Below, in pieces: positions 22,753-31,338 of a stretch of DNA of 46,110 nucleotides. Origin of the DNA: an uncultured Dorea sp. (GTDB taxonomy: Bacteria; Bacillota; Clostridia; Lachnospirales; Lachnospiraceae). The DNA is taken from positions 1-46,110 of the forward strand of contig CAJULU010000034.1 in NCBI GenBank assembly GCA_910587575.1, written 5' to 3'. The position numbers were made by a program, and so were the translations under genes. The notes below the pieces were generated by a model, which saw nothing but the letters and a program-made list of their open reading frames with translations, made no database searches and was not told the DNA's origin. The stretch's first letter is position 1. Every line of letters starts with the position of its first letter.

Positions 22753-24090
22753 ATGAATATGGTTCGAGAATATTTAGGGCAGAACGTGTACGAGGCGTTC
22801 CAGGAGAGGATGCAGTTTATCTTTAAGGAATTTGACAATATCTATGTCTCTTTTTCCGGCGGCAAGGACAGCGGGCTGCTTCTGAACATGGTACTGGATT
22901 ATCAGCGGAAATATGCCCCTGAGAAAAGGATCGGAGTATTCCATCAGGATTTTGAGGCCCAGTACACGGTGACAACGGAATATGTGGAGCGTACGTTCGA
23001 GCGGATTAAAGACGAAGTAGAGCCGTACTGGGTGTGCCTTCCCATGGCCACCCGTACGGCTCTCAGCAGTTATGAGATGTACTGGTATCCGTGGGATGAT
23101 AAGAAGGAGGAACTCTGGGTCAGAAAGATGCCGAAGAAGAAATACGTGGTGAATCTGAAACATAATCCGGTTACTACATACCGCTACCGGATGCACCAGG
23201 AAGATCTGGCGAAGCAGTTTGGCAGATGGTACAGGATTTCCCACGGGAACCAGAAGACGGTGTGTCTTCTGGGCATTCGTGCGGATGAGTCTCTGCAGAG
23301 ATACAGCGGGTTCCTGAATAAGAAGTTCGGATATAAGGAAAAGTGCTGGATTACGAAGTATTTTAAGGATTTCTGGTGTGCGTCGCCTCTTTATGACTGG
23401 ACGACGAAGGATGTCTGGCATGCAAATTATACATTTGATTATGATTATAATGGTCTGTATGACCTTTATTATAAAGCCGGGCTGAAGGTTTCCCAGATGA
23501 GGGTTGCATCGCCGTTTAATGATTATTCTAAGGATTCTCTGAACCTGTACCGGGTCATTGACCCGGAGATCTGGGTGAAACTGGTAGGCAGGGTGAAGGG
23601 TGCAAACTTTGGTGCGATCTACGGAAAGACAAAGGCAATGGGATACCGGAATGTCACGCTGCCAGAAGGGCATACGTGGAAGTCTTATACCATGTTTCTG
23701 CTGGATACGCTGCCGGTCCGCCTGCGCAATAATTATGTGAAGAAATTCAACACTTCGATCAAGTTCTGGCACGAGACGGGCGGAGGACTGGATGAGGAAG
23801 TGATTGAAGAACTTAAGGAGCATGGATATCAGATTAAGCGTAACGGGGTCTCTAATTATACGCTGAGTAAGAAATCGAGAATTGTGTTTCAAGGGAAGAT
23901 TCCGGACGATACCGATGATATTAAATCAACGAAGGATATTCCGAGCTGGAAGAGGATGTGCTGCTGCATTTTGAAAAATGACCATATCTGCCGGTCTATG
24001 GGATTCGGTATGACCAGGGATCAGCAGAGGCGGATTGATGCGATCCGTCATAAATATAAGAGTGTGGAGGAAATGAGTTATGGAGTATAA
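22753..24090 (+). CDS. IbrA-like phosphoadenosine phosphosulfate reductase family protein (DUF3440)
   Basis: The 445 residues carry the N-type ATP pyrophosphatase PP-loop SFSGGKDSG (33-41, SGGKDS at 35-40), the mark of PAPS-reductase and ATP-sulfurylase-like enzymes. LLGIRADESLQRY near 175-187 and FWCASPLYDWTTKDVWH near 210-226 are further family segments. A C-terminal cysteine group, C403, C404, C405 and C413, sits in RMCCCILKNDHIC and could bind metal or carry sulfur. The size and the ParB-like gene that overlaps its end fit the IbrA/DUF3440 family. In E. coli IbrA works with IbrB in expressing immunoglobulin-binding proteins. Its chemistry is not established; adenylation or sulfur transfer is inferred from the fold. 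Two nearby ATGs (22753, 22759) are possible, with AAAGG and GGGAG sites. Confidence 0.88.
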   Translation: MNMVREYLGQNVYEAFQERMQFIFKEFDNIYVSFSGGKDSGLLLNMVLDYQRKYAPEKRIGVFHQDFEAQYTVTTEYVERTFERIKDEVEPYWVCLPMATRTALSSYEMYWYPWDDKKEELWVRKMPKKKYVVNLKHNPVTTYRYRMHQEDLAKQFGRWYRISHGNQKTVCLLGIRADESLQRYSGFLNKKFGYKEKCWITKYFKDFWCASPLYDWTTKDVWHANYTFDYDYNGLYDLYYKAGLKVSQMRVASPFNDYSKDSLNLYRVIDPEIWVKLVGRVKGANFGAIYGKTKAMGYRNVTLPEGHTWKSYTMFLLDTLPVRLRNNYVKKFNTSIKFWHETGGGLDEEVIEELKEHGYQIKRNGVSNYTLSKKSRIVFQGKIPDDTDDIKSTKDIPSWKRMCCCILKNDHICRSMGFGMTRDQQRRIDAIRHKYKSVEEMSYGV

Positions 24091-24613
24091 AAGCCCTGTC
24101 TATCATGTGATTGCTGTTCCGGTTGAAAAGGTGGTTCCGAATTCCTATAACCCGAATGCGGTCGCACCGCCGGAGATGAAGCTGCTCTATGAGAGTATTA
24201 AGAATGACGGATATACGATGCCTGTGGTCTGTTATCATGATAAATCGGAGGACAAGTATGTGATTGTGGATGGTTTCCACCGCTATCGGATTATGCTGGA
24301 ACATGAGGATATTTATGAACGGGAGAAGGGACTGCTCCCGGTGTCTGTGATAGACAAACAGCTGGATCAGAGGATTGCCAGCACGATCCGTCATAACCGT
24401 GCCCGGGGGAACCATGATGTGGATCTGATGGGAAATATTGTGAAGGAACTTCATGAACTGGGGCGTTCGGATGCATGGATTTCCAGGCATCTGGGGATGG
24501 ACAGGGATGAGATTCTGAGACTGAAGCAGATTACGGGGCTTGCGGCATTGTTCCGGGACGTGAAGTTCGGGCAGGCGTGGAGGCCGGCGGAGGATGAGGA
24601 AGAAGAGTTTTAA
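24080..24613 (+). CDS. IbrB-like ParB/sulfiredoxin-fold protein
   Basis: The 177-residue protein has a ParB N-terminal domain: VPVEKVVPNSYNPNAV (13-28), a strand-helix with IKNDGYTMPVVC, then the key motif VDGFHRYR (63-70) that in ParB and SerK proteins binds nucleotide, and RHNRARG (104-110). A helix-turn-helix-like stretch, GRSDAWISRHLGMDRDEILRL (128-148), and an acidic tail follow. It overlaps the IbrA-like gene by 11 bases, so the two are translationally coupled, as in ibrA-ibrB of E. coli. It lacks the full ParB length and has no centromere or ParA partner nearby, so chromosome partitioning is unlikely. Confidence 0.87.
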   Translation: MEYKSPVYHVIAVPVEKVVPNSYNPNAVAPPEMKLLYESIKNDGYTMPVVCYHDKSEDKYVIVDGFHRYRIMLEHEDIYEREKGLLPVSVIDKQLDQRIASTIRHNRARGNHDVDLMGNIVKELHELGRSDAWISRHLGMDRDEILRLKQITGLAALFRDVKFGQAWRPAEDEEEEF

Positions 24614-24762
24614 ATCCTGCTGGGGCTGCTTAGTTACCATGAGGATGCTGGAAGAAGAAATGTAAAGTAGAAGTCTCTCTCAGTTGAGAGGCATTGCGGA
24701 TACACTCTGATTCAGTATTGGCATGAACCGATACAGGCTGAATGTAATTAGGGTTTATAGAA

Positions 24763-24795
24763 GAGAACGAGGAGCTTTAGCAGCCCCTCGTTCTC
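24763..24795. terminator. Stem-loop between the converging IbrB-like and chemotaxis genes
   Basis: GAGAACGAGG (24763-24772) pairs with CCTCGTTCTC (24786-24795), extendable by three pairs after one mismatch. T-rich sequence is weak on both sides (TTCT on the minus strand). It probably ends the minus-strand chemotaxis gene. The rest of 24614-24810 shows no gene. Confidence 0.6.
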
Positions 24796-24810
24796 GAAAA
24801 TGGCGGTATT

Positions 24811-26502
24811 TTAATCCTTTAGCCGGAATGTTCCTACCAGATCTTTCATAAGCTGCGACTGGTTGGATAATTCCTGGCTGGCTGCAGCACTCTCTTCTGC
24901 GGTTGCGGAATTGGTCTGTACAACGTTGGAAATCTGGTCAATACCCAGCGTAATCTGGGCGATAGCCTCTGCCTGGTTGCCGCTTGCATCGGCAATCTGA
25001 CTGATGATGCTGGCAACCTCTTCGACTCCTTTTACTGTGTTCATTAAAGAATCGGCAGTCTCATCGGCAATCAAGGTTCCGTTTTCCACGGCTCTTAATG
25101 AATTCTCAATGAGAGCAGAGGTATTCTGGGAGGCTTCTGCGCTCTTGCCAGCCAGATTGCGGACTTCATCAGCAACAACTGCGAACCCTTTCCCAGCCTC
25201 GCCAGCCCGTGCCGCTTCTACGGCGGCATTCAGTGCAAGAATATTGGTCTGGAAAGCGATATCCTCAATGGTCTTAATAATCTTGCCGATTTCATCCGAG
25301 CAGGCGCTGATATTGTTCATTGCCTGAATCATTTCCTGCATCTTCTGATTGCTTTTTTGCATCTCGTTTCCTACATCGCCTGCCATATCATTGGCCTTAT
25401 GGGCATATTCGGCATTCTGCTGGACCTTCTGTGAAATCTCGTTAATGGAGGCAGAAAGTTCTTCTACAGAGCTTGCCTGTTCGGTAGCGCCCTGGGAGAG
25501 AGCCTGCGCCCCGCCCGACACCTGGTTAGAACCACTTGCAACCTGGGCGGAACTCTGACTGATCTGCAGGATGGTATGGTTGAGTTTCTCGGCAATTGCG
25601 CGGAAGGAAACCAGAAGAGGCTTAAATCCTCCGATATATTCCTCTTCGCAGATGGAATCCACGGTAAAATCCCCGGAAGCCATACGGGCAAGGAATTTAT
25701 TTTCATCATCAATAATGACCTGAAGTTTGCGGATCAATTCACGCATCTGTTTAGAGAGAATGCCTAATTCATCCTTGGAAGTATAGGATATCTCGACATC
25801 CAGATCCCCCTGCGCCATTCTTGAGGCGGCCTGTTCAATCTCGAGGATGGGGTATTTGATTCCACGTATGATTACTACAAAGAAATAGGTGCCGATCAGG
25901 TAAATGATAACCATAACTCCGATTTGAAGGATGATTGCGTCTCTGTAAAGATTTTCGCTGGAAGCATTTTCGTTTTGGCTGCCTTCTTCTGTATAGTTAA
26001 TGATTTCGTCCAATGCTCCGTTCAGGGATATGTAGAGGTCTACACATTCACCCTCTAAGATTGCCCGGGCACCGTCTATATCTCCCTGTGTTGCCAGCGT
26101 CATCAGCCGGTCGTCAGCTTCGCTGTACTTCGTCCAGTTTTCAAAGGCCGTATCGTATAATGCCTTTTCTTCCCCGGTAATCAGTTCTTTGTAGTTTGCA
26201 AAAAGTGCATCCATTTCGCCTTTTTCTTTTTCTATATATTGAAGGCTTGTTTCGGTTACTTTGTCTGAAAGGGCTGTGAGATATCTTAATTCATTGAGTC
26301 GGACGTTGGAAAGAGAACTGGTCATATCCCGCGCCATGTCTATGCGGGGAAGCCATCCGTCTGAGATTTTGTCGGTCTTATGATTTAATACGCCCATTAA
26401 GTAGAACGAGATGCCTCCGATAATAAGCATGCCGCTTAGCGCAACTCCGATAAGAATATAGAGTTTCAGGCTGATTTTCAGGTTTTTAATGCGTGCTGCC
26501 AT
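24811..26502 (-). CDS. Methyl-accepting chemotaxis protein
   Basis: This 563-residue transmembrane receptor has one membrane segment at about 13-35, a four-helix-bundle ligand domain outside the cell (about 40-185, with MARDMTSSLSNVRLNELRYL) and a second membrane segment at about 192-212. A HAMP domain (about 213-265) and a coiled-coil signalling domain follow. The hairpin tip that contacts CheA/CheW is intact: IEDIAFQTNILALNAAVEAARAGEAGKGFAVVADEVRNLA. Methylation helices flank it. The ligand is unknown; the 4HB type often senses small organic molecules. No flagellar or che genes lie in this window. A GCCGATAT motif upstream hints at sigma-D control. Confidence 0.95.
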   Translation of the reverse strand: MAARIKNLKISLKLYILIGVALSGMLIIGGISFYLMGVLNHKTDKISDGWLPRIDMARDMTSSLSNVRLNELRYLTALSDKVTETSLQYIEKEKGEMDALFANYKELITGEEKALYDTAFENWTKYSEADDRLMTLATQGDIDGARAILEGECVDLYISLNGALDEIINYTEEGSQNENASSENLYRDAIILQIGVMVIIYLIGTYFFVVIIRGIKYPILEIEQAASRMAQGDLDVEISYTSKDELGILSKQMRELIRKLQVIIDDENKFLARMASGDFTVDSICEEEYIGGFKPLLVSFRAIAEKLNHTILQISQSSAQVASGSNQVSGGAQALSQGATEQASSVEELSASINEISQKVQQNAEYAHKANDMAGDVGNEMQKSNQKMQEMIQAMNNISACSDEIGKIIKTIEDIAFQTNILALNAAVEAARAGEAGKGFAVVADEVRNLAGKSAEASQNTSALIENSLRAVENGTLIADETADSLMNTVKGVEEVASIISQIADASGNQAEAIAQITLGIDQISNVVQTNSATAEESAAASQELSNQSQLMKDLVGTFRLKD

Positions 26503-26570
26503 GTAGTGTTTTCTCCTTTCATTTTCAAAGTCTTTTTTTCATTTGACACTTGAGCAAAACTCCGAAAATA

Positions 26571-26578
26571 ATATCGGC
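26571..26578 (-). promoter_or_regulatory. Possible sigma-D (motility) -10 box for the chemotaxis gene
   Basis: On the minus strand GCCGATAT matches the sigma-28/sigma-D -10 consensus, about 70 bases upstream of the receptor start. The usual -35 TAAA is not at the normal 15-base distance (the nearest lies 24 bases away), so this is weak. Confidence 0.3.
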
Positions 26579-26745
26579 ATAAAGATGGATATGGATAAGA
26601 CATTTACGGTTTTTTGCTGTACAAATGATGAAAAATTGAGTATTATATATATTATGTGGATGAAACAGGTCTGATTAAGGTAAATCTGTTTAGAAGCGGC
26701 AGAGGCGCAATTGACTATAATGGCAGCAAAGAGAGGAGAAAAATC

Positions 26746-28797
26746 ATGAGGAAACCACAGAATTTTCAATGGAATGAGATTTCACTGGGCACGTGTTATT
26801 ACCCGGAGCACTGGGACAAAAGCCTGTGGGAAGAAGATCTTGAACGCATGAAAGCCGTCGGGATCAGGACGATCCGGATCGGAGAATTCGCATGGAGCAA
26901 GGTAGAACCAAGGGAGGGAGAATTCACCTACGAATTCTTTGACGGATTTCTGGAAGTTGCGTGTAAGGCTGGTATGAAGGTAATCTTCGGAACGCCGACG
27001 GCAACGCCGCCTGCATGGCTGACGGAGAAGTACCCGGAAGTATTGAACTGCAGGATGGACGGGGTCAAATTCCGCCACGGTATGCGCAGGCACTATAACT
27101 ACAATTCGCCGGTATACCAGCGACTCAGTGCGAGGATTGTAGAGAAGTTCGCAGGACATTACGCTTCCCATCCCAGTGTCATCGGCTGGCAGATTGACAA
27201 TGAGATCAACTGTGAGGTGGACGTATTCTATTCAGAAAGCGACACTCTGGCATTCCGTGAATATCTGAAGAAGAAATATGCAACACTTGACAATTTAAAC
27301 CAAGAACTGGGAATGATATTCTGGAATCAGGAATATACAGACTGGGAAGAGGTCTATGTACCCCGCACTACGATTCATGACTCTGCCAACCCTCATCTGA
27401 CGTTGGAGTATTACCGGTTCATATCCGAGAGTGCGGCAGGATTCTGTAAAATGCAGAGTGACATCATCCGTAAATATAAGAAGCCGGGAGATTTCATTAC
27501 CACAAACGGGATGTTCGGCCATCTGGACAACCATAGGATGATGGATGATGCATTAGATGTCTATACTTATGATTCTTATCCCAATTTTGCCTATTGCCTG
27601 GAGGAAGATCCGTTGCATAGCAAGAGTCTGAATGACAGGAAATGGAGTAACCATCTTTCCAGGGTACGTTCCATCTGCCCTCATTTTGGCATTATGGAAC
27701 AGCAGTCCGGGGCAAATGGGTGGAATACCCGGATGGAAGCTCCTGCGCCAAAGCCGGGGCAGATGCTGCTCTGGGCCATGCAGAGTATCGCCCACGGGGC
27801 AGATTATGTCAGCTTCTTCCGCTGGCGTACCTGTACGGTAGGGACGGAGATTTACTGGCACGGGATCCTGGACTATGATAACCGGGACAACCGGAAGCTT
27901 CGGGAGGTGACAGAGATTTCCAGGCTCGCAGCGTCAGTGGGGAAACTGGCCGGGGCAGAGTATCAGGCAGGCTTTGGCGTCCTGGAGGATTACGATAATC
28001 TCTGGGATGCGGACGTGGATGTATGGCACCGCCGGCTGGAGAAGGCTAGCAAAAAAGAGATTTTCGCTGCGTCGCAGCTGAGCCATACACCGATGGACTA
28101 TGTACTGTTGTCTGACAACACGGAGTATGATGATCTGAAGAAGTATCCGGTTCTGTTCTATCCTCACGGGCTGATTCTGACGGAAGAGAGAGCAGCTCTT
28201 TTGAAAACGTATGTGGAGAAGGGAGGCTGCCTGGTGACCGGCGCACGTACGGGACAGAAGGAAGAGCATGGAAGGTGCGTGATGGCTCCGATGCCGGGAC
28301 TTCTTTTGGAACTTACGGGGACGGCAGTAGAAGAGTTTACCTTTGTAGGAGCGTTGGATGGAACGGTCTGCATGGAATGGCAGAAGGAACAGCTTGATAC
28401 AGGCATATTTAATGATGTTCTGGAAACGGTGCGTGAGGATGTGGAAGTGCTTGCGAGGTATACGTCCAGTTATTATGCAGGAAAACCTGCGCTTACACAG
28501 CGGAAAGCCGGAGAGGGAAAGGTGCTTCATTTCGGCGGAACATTTACCAGAGAGACCGTGGAGGCCATGCTTCGGTATCTGGGAGTTCTAAGCCCTTATG
28601 CGGGTGAGATTGAACTTCCGGGGGAGTGTGAACTGTGTGTCCGGGAGAAGGAGGGAAACCGTTACTTCATTATCTTGAATTATTCGGTAGATGAGCAGAA
28701 GGTGGTTCTCAAGCGGGAGATGACAGATCTGGATTCCGGGGAGAAGGTAAGCGGAACCATTCAGGTGAAAGGGTATGGAGTTGTTGTTCTGAGATGA
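26746..28797 (+). CDS. Beta-galactosidase, glycoside hydrolase family 42
   Basis: This 683-residue enzyme hydrolyses beta-galactosides inside the cell (no signal peptide). Domain A is a TIM barrel (1-390) opening with SLGTCYYPEHW. The acid/base glutamate is Glu153 in GWQIDNEINCE, and the nucleophile is probably Glu318 in FGIMEQQSG, close to positions 141 and 312 of the Thermus enzyme. Domain B (about 400-610) is the trimerisation domain, with YPHGLILTEERAALLKTYVEKGG. A small beta domain C ends the protein. GAGAGGAGAA supports the ATG at 26746. Its stop overlaps the start of a response regulator (ATGA), so gene expression is linked to a two-component system, an unusual pairing. Confidence 0.95.
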   Translation: MRKPQNFQWNEISLGTCYYPEHWDKSLWEEDLERMKAVGIRTIRIGEFAWSKVEPREGEFTYEFFDGFLEVACKAGMKVIFGTPTATPPAWLTEKYPEVLNCRMDGVKFRHGMRRHYNYNSPVYQRLSARIVEKFAGHYASHPSVIGWQIDNEINCEVDVFYSESDTLAFREYLKKKYATLDNLNQELGMIFWNQEYTDWEEVYVPRTTIHDSANPHLTLEYYRFISESAAGFCKMQSDIIRKYKKPGDFITTNGMFGHLDNHRMMDDALDVYTYDSYPNFAYCLEEDPLHSKSLNDRKWSNHLSRVRSICPHFGIMEQQSGANGWNTRMEAPAPKPGQMLLWAMQSIAHGADYVSFFRWRTCTVGTEIYWHGILDYDNRDNRKLREVTEISRLAASVGKLAGAEYQAGFGVLEDYDNLWDADVDVWHRRLEKASKKEIFAASQLSHTPMDYVLLSDNTEYDDLKKYPVLFYPHGLILTEERAALLKTYVEKGGCLVTGARTGQKEEHGRCVMAPMPGLLLELTGTAVEEFTFVGALDGTVCMEWQKEQLDTGIFNDVLETVREDVEVLARYTSSYYAGKPALTQRKAGEGKVLHFGGTFTRETVEAMLRYLGVLSPYAGEIELPGECELCVREKEGNRYFIILNYSVDEQKVVLKREMTDLDSGEKVSGTIQVKGYGVVVLR

Positions 28798-29531
28798 AGA
28801 TTTTATTGATTGAGGACGATGAGACGATTTCCTTTGGCATCTGTTCGGCGCTGGGCAGAAAGGGATATGAGGTATGCGGCTGTTCCGGTGTGGAAGAGGG
28901 GAAGAGGATATTTTCGGAAGAAATCAGCCTGATTCTCCTGGATCTGAATCTGCCCGATGGCAGCGGGTATGATTTCTGCCAATGGGTAAAGGAGAAAAGT
29001 AATATTCCGCTTATCTTTCTGACGGTGAGGGACGAGGTAAAGGATATTACCCATGGACTCGACATGGGAGCAGATGATTATATTACGAAACCCTTTCATA
29101 TTGCCGAACTGGAATCCCGGATTCAGGCCGTTCTAAGGAGAACATCCGGAAGAAGCGTGCCAAAGGATCCATTGGAAGGCGGCGAAGGGGCTGCAGACGT
29201 ATCCACAGAGAAGGGGGCCGGGGAAACGGGTCATCAGCTTCTTGTCTGCGGTGCGGTTCGTCTGGATAAGAAAACGATGCAGGTGTGGGCAGAGCAAGAG
29301 ATCGTACCCCTTACTGACCTGGAATACCGGCTGCTTCTGATGCTGATGGAGAATAAGGGCTGCATCCTGCCCCGGGGTCGGATGTTGGAGAAACTGTGGG
29401 ATGCCAGAGGAAATTTCGTGAATGATAATACCTTGACGGTAGCCATGAAACGATTGCGTGAGAAACTGCACCATACCCCTTGTATTACAACGGTAAGGGG
29501 AATCGGATACCGGATGGAGGAAAAAGGATGA
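28794..29531 (+). CDS. OmpR-family response regulator
   Basis: The 245 residues comprise a receiver domain with phospho-acceptor Asp50 (LLDLNLPDG), acidic pocket EDD (7-9) and TKPF lysine near 101, and a winged-helix DNA-binding domain with LTDLEYRLLLMLMENKG and VKRL-type recognition (TVAMKRLREKLHHTP). A long linker (about 120-148, rich in G, E and D) separates the two domains and is longer than in the other two regulators here. ATGA overlap with the beta-galactosidase gene upstream and with the kinase gene downstream couples all three. Family members with such kinases often answer to cell-envelope stress or peptides. Confidence 0.94.
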   Translation: MKILLIEDDETISFGICSALGRKGYEVCGCSGVEEGKRIFSEEISLILLDLNLPDGSGYDFCQWVKEKSNIPLIFLTVRDEVKDITHGLDMGADDYITKPFHIAELESRIQAVLRRTSGRSVPKDPLEGGEGAADVSTEKGAGETGHQLLVCGAVRLDKKTMQVWAEQEIVPLTDLEYRLLLMLMENKGCILPRGRMLEKLWDARGNFVNDNTLTVAMKRLREKLHHTPCITTVRGIGYRMEEKG

Positions 29532-30676
29532 GAACAGGAAGAAAGGCAGTGGGGCATTTCCTGTTCTGGTTACTTTTGGGAGTGGCCGCCGGAGTTTTTC
29601 TGGCGGCTGTCTTAAGTTATCATGAATACCAGACCATGGAGAAAATAGCAGGTACTGCCATAAAGACGGGATCACTGGCAAGGGGACTGAAGGAACGCTT
29701 AAGTGTGGGATCTGAATTTCTGGAAGCGTATGGGTATCGTCCTATGGGAAGCTTTGGAGACTATTTTCCCTTTACTGCGGGAATCAGTGTACTTCTTTTT
29801 CTGATTGCGGGACTTGGGGGATTTTGGGGGCAGTATCGGGAAGAAATGAGAATAAAAGGGAGGATCCTTGGACTGACGGAATATCTGAGGGCGGTGAATC
29901 TGGGAGAAGGCGCAGCACTGAACCGCTGTGAAGATGAGTTTTCTCATCTGGAGGACGAGATGTATAAGACGGTTATGGAACTATGGAGCACCCGGGAAGC
30001 GGCGGTGAAGAACCATGAAGTTCTGGCAGAGCGGATTGCCGACATAGCCCATCAGCTGAAGACGCCTCTTACGTCCATGTCCCTGATGACGGAACTTCTG
30101 GAGGAGTACCAGACTGACGAGACGGAGGAGTATTATAGCCGGCTGTCCCGCCAGATTGAGCGGCTGAGGAATCTGGTGGCAGGGCTTCTGGCGCTGGCAA
30201 AGCTGGATTCCCATGGTATTGTGTTTCATAGGGAAAGGCTTGCGGTGCCGGATCTTCTGGAATCTGTATCAGAACTGCTGGGTGACATGATGGCAGAGCG
30301 GCAGATTTCCCTTGTGGAAGAGGCGTGTTCTTCTGAATGCGTCCTTTATGGGGACCGGCAGTGGACAGAGGAAGCTTTGTTAAATATTTTAAAGAATTGT
30401 GTGGAACATACGCCGGATGGGGGAAGAATTCGGGTTACTTACAGTCAGAATCCGATTTATACGGAACTTAGGATGGAAGATGGGGGAGGTGGGTTTGCGA
30501 AGAAAGACCTTCCGCATCTATTCGAACGGTTCTATCGGGGAGAGGGTGCGGCGAAGGATCATGCGGGAATCGGACTGGCGCTGGCCAAGTCGGTGCTGGA
30601 ACGGCAGAATGGGTATCTGTATGCAGAAAACACGGCGGATGGGCATGCGGGGTTTCGGATAAGGTGGTATAGGTAA
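29528..30676 (+). CDS. Sensor histidine kinase
   Basis: The 382 residues contain membrane segments at about 11-30 and 83-100 framing a 50-residue outside loop, a short linker, the dimerisation domain with His175 in DIAHQLKTPLTSM, and a GHKL ATPase domain with N-box LLNILKNCVEHT, G1 box MEDGGGGFAKKDLP, F-box LFERFYRG and G2 box GIGLALAKSVLE. The ATG at 29528 follows GGAGGAAAAAGG. Its partner is the regulator with which it overlaps by four bases. No ABC transporter follows, unlike the two similar kinases further right. Confidence 0.94.
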   Translation: MRTGRKAVGHFLFWLLLGVAAGVFLAAVLSYHEYQTMEKIAGTAIKTGSLARGLKERLSVGSEFLEAYGYRPMGSFGDYFPFTAGISVLLFLIAGLGGFWGQYREEMRIKGRILGLTEYLRAVNLGEGAALNRCEDEFSHLEDEMYKTVMELWSTREAAVKNHEVLAERIADIAHQLKTPLTSMSLMTELLEEYQTDETEEYYSRLSRQIERLRNLVAGLLALAKLDSHGIVFHRERLAVPDLLESVSELLGDMMAERQISLVEEACSSECVLYGDRQWTEEALLNILKNCVEHTPDGGRIRVTYSQNPIYTELRMEDGGGGFAKKDLPHLFERFYRGEGAAKDHAGIGLALAKSVLERQNGYLYAENTADGHAGFRIRWYR

Positions 30677-31338
30677 ATGAATATATAGAGAATTGTTCGG
30701 ATGGATATGCTGGTACACCGAATAATAAGTAACCAGCCATATAAATTGACTGATTTTCCATCTGCGTCGTTGGTCTACACTCCGTTTCTGTCTGCGCTAA
30801 ACGTGTGCCGATGGCACACAGCGCCATCAATCTGCGCAGCGCCCACTACAAATTCATTTATAGCGCTTCTAAATTTATATCACTGTTCTGTACTTCTGGG
30901 ACAGAAAGAAAATATAGAACGGTATCATCAAGAACTTTTGGAGAGACCTGAATATGATCCTTCAAACACAACTATCGAGAAATTCATACAATTATGTCAA
31001 GAAGCTCTAATTTAATGCTATGGTATTATAAATAAAAATAGTGTATAAATTGTATATTATAAGCGGAATGGAACAAAAGACAGGTGTGAAAGCATTCAGA
31101 TCCTACTCGAATTTTGTCTATATCAGCCTGGAAGGATATGAGGCCATTGCCCTACTACCAGGCTGTTTGAAGATGGAGGAAAGACACATATGCGCATTAC
31201 GGTTGGGCCGAAGAAAATCATGGATAAGGCGCTGGCGCTGTTTGATGAAGGATGTGAGAGACAAAAAGCTTAAGCAGCCATTGAATCAGTTTACTAAAGT
31301 TGCTATACTGTCAATAACGGAAAAGGGAGGTGCGTTTC
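30677..31338. other. Decayed accessory tract without a clear gene
   Basis: These 660 bases carry only fragmentary frames. 30701-31015 is open for 104 codons; its second half (from about 30860: LLNLYHCSVLLGQKENIERY) looks protein-like, but its first half translates an intergenic-type sequence with a small palindrome GTGTGCC-GAT-GGCACAC near 30800-30817. 31041-31367 is open but lacks family features. A small frame at 31190-31273 has a good ribosome binding site (separate entry). I read the tract as remnants of older genes or a mobile unit left of the AAA-ATPase gene. Confidence 0.45.
31190..31273 (+). CDS. Very small frame with good ribosome binding site, 27 residues
   Basis: GGAGGA (31175-31180) precedes the ATG at 31190 by nine bases. 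The product starts MRITVGPKKIMDKALALFDE, is partly helical and ends at TAA 31271-31273. It may be a real peptide or the remaining start of a broken gene. No function can be assigned. Confidence 0.3.
   Translation: MRITVGPKKIMDKALALFDEGCERQKA

Noticed and set aside
22774..23892. 372-codon minus-strand frame opposite the IbrA-like gene
   Set aside because: It is an antisense shadow, rich in R, I and H, without motifs; the plus strand carries a clear PP-loop protein.
24080..24613. ParB-like protein as a chromosome or plasmid partition protein
   Set aside because: There is no ParA gene or parS-like repeat nearby, the length is too short, and the coupled PAPS-reductase-family gene points to the IbrB type.
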